DNA of 64,000 nt from Sporosarcina luteola (GTDB lineage Bacteria > Bacillota > Bacilli > Bacillales_A > Planococcaceae): positions 1 to 64,000 of the forward strand of contig NZ_BJYL01000032.1 of assembly GCF_007991495.1 (NCBI RefSeq), given 5' to 3'. Shown one piece after another: positions 33,296-42,729 of the stretch. Positions within the stretch are counted from its first letter, which is position 1; the number at the start of each line of letters is the position of its first letter. Both the position numbers and the translations under genes were made by a program. The notes below the pieces were generated by a model that made no database searches, had not been told where the DNA came from, and worked only from the letters and a program-made list of their open reading frames with translations.

Positions 33296-34504
33296 ATGGC
33301 AAATCAAAAAGTTGTATTAGCGTATTCAGGTGGTCTTGACACTTCAGTGGCGGTTCAATGGTTAACGGATAAAGGGTATGACGTCATAGCATGTTGTTTG
33401 GATGTAGGAGAAGGGAAAGATTTGAACTTCATTCAACAAAAGGCGTTGCAAGTCGGTGCGGTAAATAGTTATGTAATCGACGCGAAAGAGGAATTTGCTC
33501 AGGAGTATGCATTGCTCGCTTTGCAAGCACGCACCTATTATGAAGATAAATATCCGCTTGTTTCAGCTTTATCCCGTCCTCTGATTTCCAAGAAATTGGT
33601 CGAGGTTGCACACCAGGAAAATGCAACCGCCGTAGCGCATGGCTGTACGGGGAAAGGGAATGACCAAGTCCGTTTTGAAGTGGCAATCAAAGCACTTGAC
33701 CCGTCACTTGAAGTCATTGCACCCGTCCGTGAATGGAGCTGGTCGCGTGAAGAGGAAATCGCTTATGCGAAAGAGAAAAACATTCCCATCCCGATCGATT
33801 TAGATAGTCCATATTCAATTGACCAAAATCTGTGGGGCCGCAGCAATGAATGCGGAATCCTTGAAGATCCGTGGGCTGCACCTCCTGAGGATGCTTTTGG
33901 ACTGACGGTGTCAATCGAGAACGCACCAGATCAGCCGGATGTCATCGAAGTCGAATTCGATAAGGGAGTGCCAGTAAAAATTGACGGTAAGCATTACCCA
34001 TTAAGCGAGCTGATTTTAAAACTGAATGAAGTTGCGGGCAAGCATGGGGTTGGAAGAATCGATCATGTGGAAAACCGACTCGTCGGCATAAAATCACGTG
34101 AAGTATATGAATGTCCAGGTGCTATCACTTTATTGAAGGCGCATAAGGAACTGGAGGATATTACACTCGTCAAAGACGTCGCCCACTTTAAACCGCTCGT
34201 TTCACAAAAACTGAGTGAATTGATCTATAACGGACTTTGGTTCTCTCCATTACGTAATGCATTGGAGGCGTTCGTTAAGGAAACGCAACAATACGTGAAT
34301 GGTGTCGTCCGTGTTAAATTGTTCAAAGGGCATGCAATCGTAGAGGGCAGAAAGTCATCCAATTCCCTTTATGATGAAAAACTTGCGACATACACTTCCG
34401 ACGATCAATTTGACCAATCCGCTGCGATCGGTTTCATCCAACTATGGGGACTGCCGACCGAAGTGCACAGTACGGTGAACAAACAACAAAAAGTGAAAAA
34501 CTAA
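33296..34504 (+). CDS. argG: Argininosuccinate synthase
   Basis: 402 residues, the normal size. ATP pyrophosphatase loop [11 protein letters not shown] at residue ~9, then [13 protein letters not shown] and [23 protein letters not shown]. It condenses citrulline and aspartate with ATP in arginine synthesis. RBS AGAGGAGG. argH usually follows argG in Bacillales but is absent here: the gene is followed by repeats, then an ABC operon. Confidence 0.96.
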   Translation: MANQKVVLAYSGGLDTSVAVQWLTDKGYDVIACCLDVGEGKDLNFIQQKALQVGAVNSYVIDAKEEFAQEYALLALQARTYYEDKYPLVSALSRPLISKKLVEVAHQENATAVAHGCTGKGNDQVRFEVAIKALDPSLEVIAPVREWSWSREEEIAYAKEKNIPIPIDLDSPYSIDQNLWGRSNECGILEDPWAAPPEDAFGLTVSIENAPDQPDVIEVEFDKGVPVKIDGKHYPLSELILKLNEVAGKHGVGRIDHVENRLVGIKSREVYECPGAITLLKAHKELEDITLVKDVAHFKPLVSQKLSELIYNGLWFSPLRNALEAFVKETQQYVNGVVRVKLFKGHAIVEGRKSSNSLYDEKLATYTSDDQFDQSAAIGFIQLWGLPTEVHSTVNKQQKVKN

Positions 34505-34575
34505 TACACCAAAGCCTTCCGCCGAAACATGGTGGCCAAGAAAAAGTCCTTTAATGTTAGAAGAACTTTGAAAAC

Positions 34576-34716
34576 TGTTGATTTGCGCTTCAGGCGGACG
34601 CTTTCCGGGGGGCGGGCGGTGAGCCTCCTCGTCCGCGAAGCTACGCTTTCGCTACCTGCGGGGTCTCACCTGTCCCGCTAATCCCCCAGGAGTCGCCGCC
34701 TTCCGCTTCAATCAAC
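34576..34716 (+). repeat. Structured dispersed repeat, copy 7
   Basis: 141 bp, GTTGATT to AATCAAC. Very close to copy 1 in its arms (GGCGGACGCTTTCCGGGGGG) but without the extra central sequence. Confidence 0.9.
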
Positions 34717-34763
34717 GGAATCTTCTTTAATCATCATCTAAGTTAACAGTGCTAACTGTTTGA

Positions 34764-34802
34764 AATGAGTCCCCCATCAATGAGATTGATGAGGGACTCA
34801 TT
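34764..34802. terminator. Hairpin in the argG-ABC intergenic region
   Basis: AATGAGTCCC...CATCA pairs with TGATG...GGGACTCATT. Strong stem, but no clear T-run follows. It lies 260 bp after argG. Confidence 0.55.
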
Positions 34803-34984
34803 GGATTTGCAGCATAATAACATATCGTTGTTCCGAAATATAATATACAACGCCATTTTTTCACCTTTATTCTCCTTGGTATGAAATGTGTGATTTCAGC
34901 GAAAATCGGGCAAACACTAAGAATGCAATTGGAAAATTCTTCAGGACTATTTGGCGTACATATTTTTATTTATTCGGACGTACT
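34803..34984. other. Intergenic, no gene seen
   Basis: Short frames here run into repeat copy 8 and lack ribosome binding sites. Confidence 0.4.
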
Positions 34985-35117
34985 ATTGCTTGGAGTGGAG
35001 GCGCTCGACTCCTGCGGGAATAGCATGAGCCTTGAGACCCCGCAGGGCGCATGCCTTTCGCGACCGAGGAGGCTCAAGCCATGCCCGTGGAAAGCGAGCG
35101 CCGGAACGGAAAGCAAC
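34985..35117 (-). repeat. Structured dispersed repeat, copy 8 (inverted)
   Basis: 133 bp, ATTGCTT to AAGCAAC. Near-identical to copy 4 internally (GCATGCCTTTCGCGACCGAG), inverted relative to copy 7 about 270 bp away. Confidence 0.9.
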
Positions 35118-35284
35118 TGTACAAGTTAACTTGGTTTGCATAGTACCTCCTCCCTAAATCCTTTCTTAGCTATAAGTAATCAATTCTAAAAAAAAGGCAC
35201 ATTTATCCTTTTTTTATAGTAGAATTCTATGATGAACAACATTTGTAATCTTTGAAATTAGCAAATTGATAGGGAGGAAATGTA

Positions 35285-36871
35285 GTGGAGAATGTTCAAA
35301 AAGAAACAAGCGGTAGGAAAAAATCACCCGCCATTTTAATCGCGGTGTTGACGGTTGTCCTATTAGCGGCGGTTGGAAGCGTATCTGCTTTCTTTTTACT
35401 TAATAAATCGCCAAAAGTCCAATATCTATTGGCAGAAACAAAGACATTAAGTGAAATGAGCGACTTATTTAAGAAAAGATATGAAAATGAGATGAATTGG
35501 GTGGATGTTCAAAAGACGAAGCCCGTTGAAACTTCTTATGATCTATCCGCGCAGCTGAATGGTCCGGCGCTCGGTTATGAAATGCAAGAAATGCAAAGTA
35601 TAGTAAACAATTTAACGATCTCTTACACACAAGTGAAAGACCCTGTCGAGAAAGAATGGGAAATGAATTTAAGCGGAAAGTTCGGAAGTGTTCCGATTGA
35701 TGTCGGTACGTTCTATTTCACACCTGAGAAGATGATCGCGAAACTGGCATTCACTGACAAACTATTCCTTTTCAAGGATGAGGATTATGGGAAGATGATG
35801 AGAGAATCAGACCCTTCCTATGACGGTAATGAAAAATTAGGTCTATCCCATCTGTTTGAAGAAAGATTTATGACAGAAGAGCTCCAAAATTATATTGAAA
35901 AAGAGTATATGGAATACCTTTACAATGAACTTCCTGAAGATGCATTTACTAGTGAAAAAGAAGAAATTGAAGTGTTTGATAAAAAGGTAAAGACAGAAAA
36001 GGTAGAAATGAAACTGTCAGAACAACAAGTAAAGACGTTTATGAAAAATCTTTTCGAAAAAGCGCGTGATGATGAGAAGTTAAAAGCATTAATAAAAGAG
36101 CAGATCGCTTTTTCCACGATGGGCGAAGAGTTCTCCAATGATGATTTAAAATCTATAATCCGTGATTTTGAAGATGAACTGGATACGGCTTTGAAAGAAA
36201 TAGATGAATTGCTAATCCCGGAAGGAATCACTTCAACGATCTGGCATAAATCTAACAGTATTGTAAAACGTAATTTTGCAATTTCAATTGGTGAGTTTGA
36301 AGATGAAATTTCGACTCTGAACATCGAAGGGGTTCAAGTGCTCGATAAAGCATCTCAACAATGGGCGTATACGTTTACCGGATCTGATTCTTATACACAA
36401 GAAGACGCAGTCGTCGAATTCAAAGGTGACTTGAAATGGGATGGCAAAAAGGCGGATGACACGATTACCATTTCTGCTGAAGACGTAGTACTTCAATACA
36501 AAGGTGAAGAGGAATTGAAAGGGAAAGAACGTACTTTCAAACGTGCTTTTTCTATAGAAGATGATGAATTCAGTCCTGAATTTGTATGGAGCGGAACTGC
36601 GACACATGAAAAAGATTCGATGAATGCGAACCATGAATTCACATTTGTTGTCGAAGAAGCAGGAGAAAACGATATTCGAGTACAATTAAAACAACAAGGT
36701 AAAATCGTGAAGAAAGTGGATATGCCGGACGAATCTAAAAATGTGGTGGATTTAGGCGCAATGACGGCTGATGAATTGGACTCGTTCTTTACGAAGGAAA
36801 TTGGAGAAGCCCTAGAGAAATGGGTTACTGATTTAATGGGTGACCTTGAAAGTGAGCTTGGCAATTTATAA
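35285..36871 (+). CDS. Membrane-anchored protein encoded with an ABC-2 exporter
   Basis: 528 residues, GTG start with GGGAGG. One N-terminal membrane segment (residues ~14-36, SPAILIAVLTVVLLAAVGSVSAFFLL), then ~490 extracellular residues rich in Lys and Glu with repeated beta-type patterns. It resembles proteins grouped as DUF6583, but this is recollection and tentative. The following ABC permease gene starts 5 bp after its stop, so it is probably an accessory or substrate-related component of that transporter. Function unknown. Confidence 0.75.
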   Translation: MENVQKETSGRKKSPAILIAVLTVVLLAAVGSVSAFFLLNKSPKVQYLLAETKTLSEMSDLFKKRYENEMNWVDVQKTKPVETSYDLSAQLNGPALGYEMQEMQSIVNNLTISYTQVKDPVEKEWEMNLSGKFGSVPIDVGTFYFTPEKMIAKLAFTDKLFLFKDEDYGKMMRESDPSYDGNEKLGLSHLFEERFMTEELQNYIEKEYMEYLYNELPEDAFTSEKEEIEVFDKKVKTEKVEMKLSEQQVKTFMKNLFEKARDDEKLKALIKEQIAFSTMGEEFSNDDLKSIIRDFEDELDTALKEIDELLIPEGITSTIWHKSNSIVKRNFAISIGEFEDEISTLNIEGVQVLDKASQQWAYTFTGSDSYTQEDAVVEFKGDLKWDGKKADDTITISAEDVVLQYKGEEELKGKERTFKRAFSIEDDEFSPEFVWSGTATHEKDSMNANHEFTFVVEEAGENDIRVQLKQQGKIVKKVDMPDESKNVVDLGAMTADELDSFFTKEIGEALEKWVTDLMGDLESELGNL

Positions 36872-36875
36872 ATGA

Positions 36876-38114
36876 ATGGTTGTGAGCTGTTTGCATTTCT
36901 TTAGAAAAACATTCTTTTTTATGAATGAATACGCAAAACAGTTGAAGAAGAAGTGGGCGACCCTTCTTCTTCTTTTTCTATTTCCGCTTTTATTGATCGG
37001 AATGATCGTAGGATTAATTGCTGCATTACTAATCCCCGATGAGAATACACCCATCCAAGTTGCACTTGTGGATGAGGATCTAACGAAGGAGTCAAAGTTA
37101 ATAAGTACCCTCTTGACCGAAACAGCAAGTGGCCAGCATTATTTGCAAATAGTATCTACATCAAAAAAGCAAGCACAGCAAATGATGGATCGAAATGAGA
37201 TCAGTACTTATTTTTTATTGCCAAAAGATTTTACGGATGATCTATATGAAGGCGAATCAGTAACAATTCCGATGACTGGAAATCCATTGCGTCCAATCGA
37301 TAGCTATATTACGAAAGAATTGGTTGATAGCTTTGCTCGTTACATTGCGGCTGCCCAAGCAAATATTTTGGTAATTAATGAATTTGCTAAGGAGACGGCG
37401 ATGTCAAAAGACGAGCGAATGGAATTCATGTATGGGCAATTCATCGATTTTACGCTTTATACGTTAGGAAAAGACAGGATGTTGGATGAGGAAGTCATAA
37501 TGAATGCTGCTTCATCCTCACCGAGAAATTATTATTTACTCGCAGGTTGGTTCATTGCTCTGTCGATTTGGTTGCTTTCTTTTTATAGCATACTTGGAAA
37601 GGAAGAAACCAAGGCGATGGCAACCCGCATGACATTAAGCGGGGTTACGCTCGGGCAGAGAATTACTGGAAAAGTCATTGTTTCTTTCACATCAGGCTTG
37701 ATCCTGGCAAGTATCCTTTTTGCACTGATTCGGTACGCTATCCAAATAGAGTTTTTTCTCATTGACTATGTACGTTTCGGTTTGTTTACAGCGCTGTATG
37801 CAGCCATTTTGCTAATTGGTATAGCGTTAATTGATATATGGGTGTCTGCGAAGAAGACGGCATTATTTCTGGGGTGTATATTTGTTTTCATTAGTTTATT
37901 GCTAAGTGGGGCGCTAATCCCGACACTTTACTTTCCACAATCGATCCAAACGGTTTTTCCTTATTTCTTTTCTTCCATTAGCTTGAATTGGATGATGGAT
38001 CTTGTTCTCGAAGAGCGGAATTATGCGAACTTCACTTCACTGACAGTATACTTTTGTTTCTTTTTCCTATTGTTATTGTTTTCTTTTAGTTGGAAAGAGA
38101 GGTGGAGACAATGA
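36876..38114 (+). CDS. ABC-2 type transporter permease 1
   Basis: 412 residues. A first helix near residues 29-52 is followed by a ~160-residue extracellular domain, then five C-terminal helices with the ABC-2 pattern (FIALSIWLLSFYSILGKEETKAMATRMTLSGVT). There is no obvious RBS; translation probably couples to the gene ending 5 bp earlier. Overlaps permease 2 by an ATGA. Substrate unknown; the paired permeases and separate ATPase are the usual layout of YhaP/YhgE-like or NatAB-like exporters. Confidence 0.83.
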   Translation: MVVSCLHFFRKTFFFMNEYAKQLKKKWATLLLLFLFPLLLIGMIVGLIAALLIPDENTPIQVALVDEDLTKESKLISTLLTETASGQHYLQIVSTSKKQAQQMMDRNEISTYFLLPKDFTDDLYEGESVTIPMTGNPLRPIDSYITKELVDSFARYIAAAQANILVINEFAKETAMSKDERMEFMYGQFIDFTLYTLGKDRMLDEEVIMNAASSSPRNYYLLAGWFIALSIWLLSFYSILGKEETKAMATRMTLSGVTLGQRITGKVIVSFTSGLILASILFALIRYAIQIEFFLIDYVRFGLFTALYAAILLIGIALIDIWVSAKKTALFLGCIFVFISLLLSGALIPTLYFPQSIQTVFPYFFSSISLNWMMDLVLEERNYANFTSLTVYFCFFFLLLLFSFSWKERWRQ

Positions 38115-39241
38115 CGGGGATGCCTGCACAATTGATACGGATGAGAAAAGAATGGAAAAGCTTGGTTTGCTGGCTTATCCTTCCGATTTTACTAACAGTG
38201 GCCGTGTCGAAAGTTTTTGGTGTCTGGCAGGAGGAAACGAAGGTGCCGATTGCGGTCATCGTTGAGGATGATTCACAGATGGCCCGCCAGCTTGCAAATG
38301 AAATTGCCGCCATCGATCTGTTGGAAGTTCGGTATATCGGATTGGACGAAGCGCTTCATAAATTGCAACAACATGAACTGGACAGTGTTTTCCTTTTACG
38401 TGATGGCTACGAAACGGCAGTTTTGTCGAATGATCGCAATTGGCTCATCAGAGGATATTCTTCCAATCGGTCGTTCGCTTATCAGGCGGTAGCAGAAACG
38501 GTTATGTCCATTGCGCAGCAAGACATGTCCCGATCCAAAGCAGCCTCAGTTATTCAACAATTGTATAAGGAATATGGAATGGAAGATGTATGGAATTATG
38601 ATGCAATCATACAAAGGAGCATGGAACGTCAAGAGAATGAAAGCCTCCTTCAAACGCATTTTACATACGGAAGACAATCTTCTACTTCAGAGGAAACACC
38701 AATGCGATTATTGAATAATCGAGGCGTTTGGGCCTTCTTTACAATTATATCGGCATTTTTCCTTTTTGATTGGATGATTAAGGAAAGTCGTCCGGCTATG
38801 CAAATACGGTGGCTTTATACTTCAATTTCCTTTAAACGCCATGCGCTTAGGATGTTCGTTTTTTATACTGCGTTAACAATACTATCAGATGTCCTATCGA
38901 TATTCGTATTCACTTTCTTTTTGAGTGAACCGGTAACAAGCTCACTACTGCTTCCATTACTGACATTCAGAACGACGCTTAATCTGTTAGCTTTTCTGCT
39001 CGCCATCGTGTTTCGGCAAGTTCTGCCATATACGATGACAGGCATCGCTATCGCACTGTTCTTGACTGTGACGGGAGGAGCGGTTATCCCGCTGGATGGG
39101 TTAACGAGGAAATGGGAATGGGTGGAGGCAATCAGTCCCGTGCAATCATTATTGTCGATGACCGTCCCTGTTGTATGGATGATCGGATTAATCGCCACTT
39201 TGGCCGTTTGGTTTTATGGAAGGGGGAGGCGTGTTGCTTGA
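38111..39241 (+). CDS. ABC-2 type transporter permease 2
   Basis: 376 residues from ATG 38111 (GAGGTGGAGACA upstream), overlapping permease 1 by 4 bp. Same topology: N-terminal helix (WLILPILLTVAVSKVFG), extracellular region, then five or six helices from about residue 200. Likely forms the membrane channel as a heterodimer with permease 1. Confidence 0.83.
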   Translation: MTGMPAQLIRMRKEWKSLVCWLILPILLTVAVSKVFGVWQEETKVPIAVIVEDDSQMARQLANEIAAIDLLEVRYIGLDEALHKLQQHELDSVFLLRDGYETAVLSNDRNWLIRGYSSNRSFAYQAVAETVMSIAQQDMSRSKAASVIQQLYKEYGMEDVWNYDAIIQRSMERQENESLLQTHFTYGRQSSTSEETPMRLLNNRGVWAFFTIISAFFLFDWMIKESRPAMQIRWLYTSISFKRHALRMFVFYTALTILSDVLSIFVFTFFLSEPVTSSLLLPLLTFRTTLNLLAFLLAIVFRQVLPYTMTGIAIALFLTVTGGAVIPLDGLTRKWEWVEAISPVQSLLSMTVPVVWMIGLIATLAVWFYGRGRRVA

Positions 39242-39908
39242 AGTGAATGGCGTACAAAAACGATATAAACGAAAAAATGTCTTGCAAGATGTTTCATTCC
39301 AACTGAAGAGTGGAGAAATCGCTGGCTTAGTTGGAGAGAATGGAGCAGGAAAATCGACCTTGCTGCAAATAGTGGCAACCGTGATGCAGCCTTCCGCTGG
39401 GGAGTTGCTATTAGACGGCGATCAGTACAAGGACTCTTACAAACAACTCCGACGAAAAATCGGGTATGTCCCACAAGAGATTGCGGTATGGGAAGAGTAT
39501 ACAGTCGAAGAGAATATGCTGTTCTTCGAGAAATTATCGTGGGAACGAAAGTCAGCGGAAGAGTGCAGGCAACTTTGCTTGGATATGCAACTGACCCATT
39601 GGAAGGAAAAAGTCCATTCGTTATCAGGCGGCATGAAGCGAAAGCTGAACTTGGCGATCAGTCTATTGAACGATCCTGTCCTGTTGCTCCTCGATGAACC
39701 GACTGTTGGAATCGATTTGAAGTCAAAGATGGAAATCAGTGCCTATTTGCGTAAATTGGCAAAGATGGCGGGGAAAACGATTTTGTATACTTCGCATGAT
39801 ATGGATGAAATCACGAACTTATGTGACCGTGTCTATTCAATCGGCGAAGACCCTTTTTATCCGGATTTGTTAGAGGGACGCGGTGTTGAAGTCGTAAAAT
39901 TATCGTGA
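39234..39908 (+). CDS. ABC transporter ATP-binding protein
   Basis: About 224 residues. Walker A GENGAGKST, Q-loop YVPQEIAVWEEYTVEENM, signature LSGGMKRKLNLAISLL, Walker B VLLLLDEPTVGID and H-loop TSHDMDE are all intact. The TTG at 39234 fits GGGGGAGG and the usual MLEVNGVQKRY start; it overlaps permease 2 by 8 bp. Powers the exporter formed by the two upstream permeases. Confidence 0.92.
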   Translation: MLEVNGVQKRYKRKNVLQDVSFQLKSGEIAGLVGENGAGKSTLLQIVATVMQPSAGELLLDGDQYKDSYKQLRRKIGYVPQEIAVWEEYTVEENMLFFEKLSWERKSAEECRQLCLDMQLTHWKEKVHSLSGGMKRKLNLAISLLNDPVLLLLDEPTVGIDLKSKMEISAYLRKLAKMAGKTILYTSHDMDEITNLCDRVYSIGEDPFYPDLLEGRGVEVVKLS

Positions 39909-39933
39909 TCATAAAAGATGTTAGGAAAGCCAA

Positions 39934-39980
39934 AAAAGCTGTATCCTCCCATGAATGAACGGGCGGGATACAGCTTTTAT
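39934..39980. terminator. Terminator of the ABC operon
   Basis: AAAAGCTGTATCC and GGATACAGCTTTT pair, T-run on the plus strand; also serves hisJ from the other side. Confidence 0.85.
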
Positions 39981-40778
39981 TTAGAACTGGTCAATTGAAT
40001 GGAAAACAGGTTTTTGTTCGTCGAATGTTGTAATATATGTAAACCCAATCGACTTTAACAGCTGCAATGATTCTTCGAATTGAAAAGCGATATCTTCAGG
40101 CTTATGTGCATCCGAACCCAATGTGATAATTTCACCGCCGCATTGCCGATATAGTTTCAAAACATCATCACTCGGTAAACCATTTGGAAGCCCATAACGA
40201 ACCCCTGACGTATTCAATTCGATTCCTTTGCCAGCAGGGATGATCACTTTGAAGATTTCACGTAAAACATCATGGAAGTCATTGTCAAGCACTTCCGGCG
40301 CATAGCGTTTAATCAAATCAATATGACCTAAAATCGAATAATTATCGAAATTCTTCACGCATTGCAATAGCTCATTGTAGTACGTAAAAGATGCTTCCTC
40401 TACAGTTTTACCTACAAATATATCGCCATAATGCAAACCTTTTCGTTCAACCGTATGCATGGAGCAGATGATGAAATCGAATGCCTCTTCTCTCAGCATG
40501 TCATCATATCGTTCCAATAAATGCGGTTGCACGCCAATCTCCACACCCCTTTTTATTCGAACTTGTCCATAATATTTCTCTCGCAAAGCTTCAATCCGTT
40601 CCCGATATTTCCGCTTGTCAAAATCAAATACAATCGAATCATCGGGATAATCATAATCGATATGTTCAGTAAAGCTTATTTCTGTCAGTCCTTTCTGAAT
40701 CGCCCCTTTCACCATTTCTTCCATCTCTACATTACAATCTTTAGAAAACGAACTATGCATATGGTAATCAAACATCAT
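39981..40778 (-). CDS. hisJ: Histidinol-phosphatase (PHP type)
   Basis: 265 residues, close to B. subtilis HisJ (268). PHP metal motifs: DYHMHSSFSKD at the start, FTEHIDYDYP, ICSMHTVERKG, GHIDLIKRY and SDAHKPEDI. It dephosphorylates histidinol phosphate. ATG 40778 with AGGAGG; the frame open further upstream lies in the his promoter region. Divergent from hisZ, sharing a 100-bp control region. Confidence 0.92.
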   Translation of the reverse strand: MMFDYHMHSSFSKDCNVEMEEMVKGAIQKGLTEISFTEHIDYDYPDDSIVFDFDKRKYRERIEALREKYYGQVRIKRGVEIGVQPHLLERYDDMLREEAFDFIICSMHTVERKGLHYGDIFVGKTVEEASFTYYNELLQCVKNFDNYSILGHIDLIKRYAPEVLDNDFHDVLREIFKVIIPAGKGIELNTSGVRYGLPNGLPSDDVLKLYRQCGGEIITLGSDAHKPEDIAFQFEESLQLLKSIGFTYITTFDEQKPVFHSIDQF

Positions 40779-40796
40779 AAAAAAGCCTCCTATCAG

Positions 40797-40825
40797 TTGA
40801 CAAACAATTAAAATAGATTTATAGT
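40797..40825 (+). promoter_or_regulatory. Sigma-A promoter of the his operon
   Basis: TTGACA, 17-bp spacer, TATAGT: a near-consensus promoter 54 bp before hisZ. Confidence 0.85.
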
Positions 40826-40844
40826 ACGTTATAACTTTAACGTA
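40825..40844. promoter_or_regulatory. Palindrome at the his transcription start, candidate operator
   Basis: TACGTTA-N6-TAACGTA, two perfect 7-bp arms, starting at the last base of the -10 box and covering +1. Position is ideal for a repressor; the regulator is not known. Confidence 0.6.
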
Positions 40845-40878
40845 GTAAAGCGATGAAGTATCGGAAGGTGGTATTTGA

Positions 40879-42078
40879 ATGTTCCTTGATCTGAACGAAG
40901 ATGAAAGATTTGAGCAAATCACCAACAAATTAAGTAGACGGTTTTCTACATACGGATTTAACCGGATCAAAACGTCTCCATTTGAGAGCTACGATCTTTA
41001 TTCAAAAGTAGCAGCTTCTGTCAACCGTCAAGAAATGATCAAGGTTATCAATTCTAGCGGAAAGGTCCTCGTTCTCAGACCTGACGTAACAATCCCGATC
41101 ACACAGAAATTGTCTCATGAAGAAAGTGAACTGGCAAATGAACACCGCTTCTATTATATACAGGAAGTGTTTCGACAGTCAGTAGAAACAACCGAGAAAC
41201 TAGAACGGACGCAAGCCGGGGTCGAGTATTTTTCTGAAAGCTCTCCTGAGGCAGATGCTGAAATGATTGCTTTGGCACTTCATACGATGAAGGATTTAGG
41301 ATTTAAGGAAATCAAAATTGAAATTGGTCATACGGCCTTTTTCAAGGAAATGATCCATGAATTGCCATTGCATGACAACCAAATCGATACGTTGCAGACA
41401 CTGATTCAGGCGAAAAACATTGTGGAGATTTCCCGGTTCTTAACATCTGTGAAAGTGAACGAAGCTATTAAAAAGTCGATCGAAGAAATTCCGTTCCTTT
41501 ATGGAAAACCGGATGACATATTAAAACGGGCTAAAGCAATTTCAACGACATCAGTTATGCAGGATTCCATCCGTAACATTGAAGAAATTTGGAAACTATT
41601 AAAGCTATATGAATTGGAAGATCATATTGTTATTGATTTCGGTTTGATTAACCGCATGACCTATTATTCAGGAATCATTTTTCAAGGGTTTGTCGAACAA
41701 TTTGGTAAACCGGTGTTGATGGGAGGAAGATATGATCGGCTAGGCCATGAATTTGGAGCAAATCTTCCGGCAATCGGATTTGCATGTGAAGTCGAGTCGC
41801 TTGTGGAAGCATCCGCTAACAAGGAATTCGAAGATCCGAAATTGATCGACGTGAAAATCATTTATGAAAACAGTGAATTGGAACGGTCGGTCACAATGGC
41901 CGAGGCCTTGCGGAAACGAAATTTTAAAGTGCTTTCATTGCCAAAGCGAAAAGAGCATCTGAATAAAGACCGTTGCACTTATTTAATCGAATTGACAAAA
42001 GGAGAAAATACATTCAAACACATGGATACTGAACGCCCATTTGCAAAGCTTGTAGAAGTAGAAACGTTCATGGTGTAG
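40879..42078 (+). CDS. hisZ: ATP phosphoribosyltransferase regulatory subunit
   Basis: 399 residues, class II aminoacyl-tRNA synthetase-like (HisRS paralogue) without catalytic role. SKVAASVNRQEMIKVINSSGKVLVLRPDVTIPIT and GGRYDRLGHEFGANLPAIGFACEVE are typical. It pairs with the short HisG downstream to give histidine feedback inhibition. RBS GGAAGGTGG. First gene of the operon. Confidence 0.94.
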   Translation: MFLDLNEDERFEQITNKLSRRFSTYGFNRIKTSPFESYDLYSKVAASVNRQEMIKVINSSGKVLVLRPDVTIPITQKLSHEESELANEHRFYYIQEVFRQSVETTEKLERTQAGVEYFSESSPEADAEMIALALHTMKDLGFKEIKIEIGHTAFFKEMIHELPLHDNQIDTLQTLIQAKNIVEISRFLTSVKVNEAIKKSIEEIPFLYGKPDDILKRAKAISTTSVMQDSIRNIEEIWKLLKLYELEDHIVIDFGLINRMTYYSGIIFQGFVEQFGKPVLMGGRYDRLGHEFGANLPAIGFACEVESLVEASANKEFEDPKLIDVKIIYENSELERSVTMAEALRKRNFKVLSLPKRKEHLNKDRCTYLIELTKGENTFKHMDTERPFAKLVEVETFMV

Positions 42079-42093
42079 TAGGGGGGAGATTCA

Positions 42094-42729
42094 TTGGAAC
42101 GAATAACAATCGCTATGGCGAAAGGAAGAACTGCTAATGATGCAATTACCTTGTTGGAGAATGCAGATATCCTTTTTTCCGATTTTAATGAAAAAGGCAG
42201 AAAATTGATCTTCGTAGATGATGAAAGGCAAGTCAATTTGATTTTTGTAAAGGCCGTGGATGTTCCGACGTATGTGGAAAATGGGGCCGCAGATATCGGT
42301 GTAGTCGGCAAGGACGTTATGTTGGAATCTCCAAAAGATGTATATGAACTGGTGGATCTCGGCATAGGGAAATGTAAAATGTCCGTGGCAGGCTTCTCTG
42401 GTACTGAAATAAGCAGATTACCCCAATTGACTGTCGCGTCAAAATACCCGAATGTGACCCAATCATTTTTTGATGAAAAAGGCATTCGGACAAAAATCAT
42501 CAAACTGAACGGTTCAATTGAATTGGCCCCGCTGATCGGCATGGCGGATGTCATCGTCGATATTGTGGAAACCGGTACGACGTTGAAGGAGAATGGATTA
42601 GTAATATTGGAAGACATCACGGATATTAGTGCAAGACTCATTGTGAATAAAGCCAGTTACGCCATAAAGACTGAACGGATTCAGCAATTTGTAGAAAATG
42701 TCAAAAGAGGATTGGGGGTCTGTACGTGA
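42094..42729 (+). CDS. hisG: ATP phosphoribosyltransferase, short form
   Basis: 211 residues, TTG start with GGGGGAGA. The short form lacks the C-terminal ACT-like regulatory domain and therefore needs HisZ. IAMAKGR at the start, DIGVVGKDVMLE, and the PRPP-binding loop VDIVETGTTLKENGL are present. First step of histidine synthesis. Confidence 0.95.
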   Translation: MERITIAMAKGRTANDAITLLENADILFSDFNEKGRKLIFVDDERQVNLIFVKAVDVPTYVENGAADIGVVGKDVMLESPKDVYELVDLGIGKCKMSVAGFSGTEISRLPQLTVASKYPNVTQSFFDEKGIRTKIIKLNGSIELAPLIGMADVIVDIVETGTTLKENGLVILEDITDISARLIVNKASYAIKTERIQQFVENVKRGLGVCT

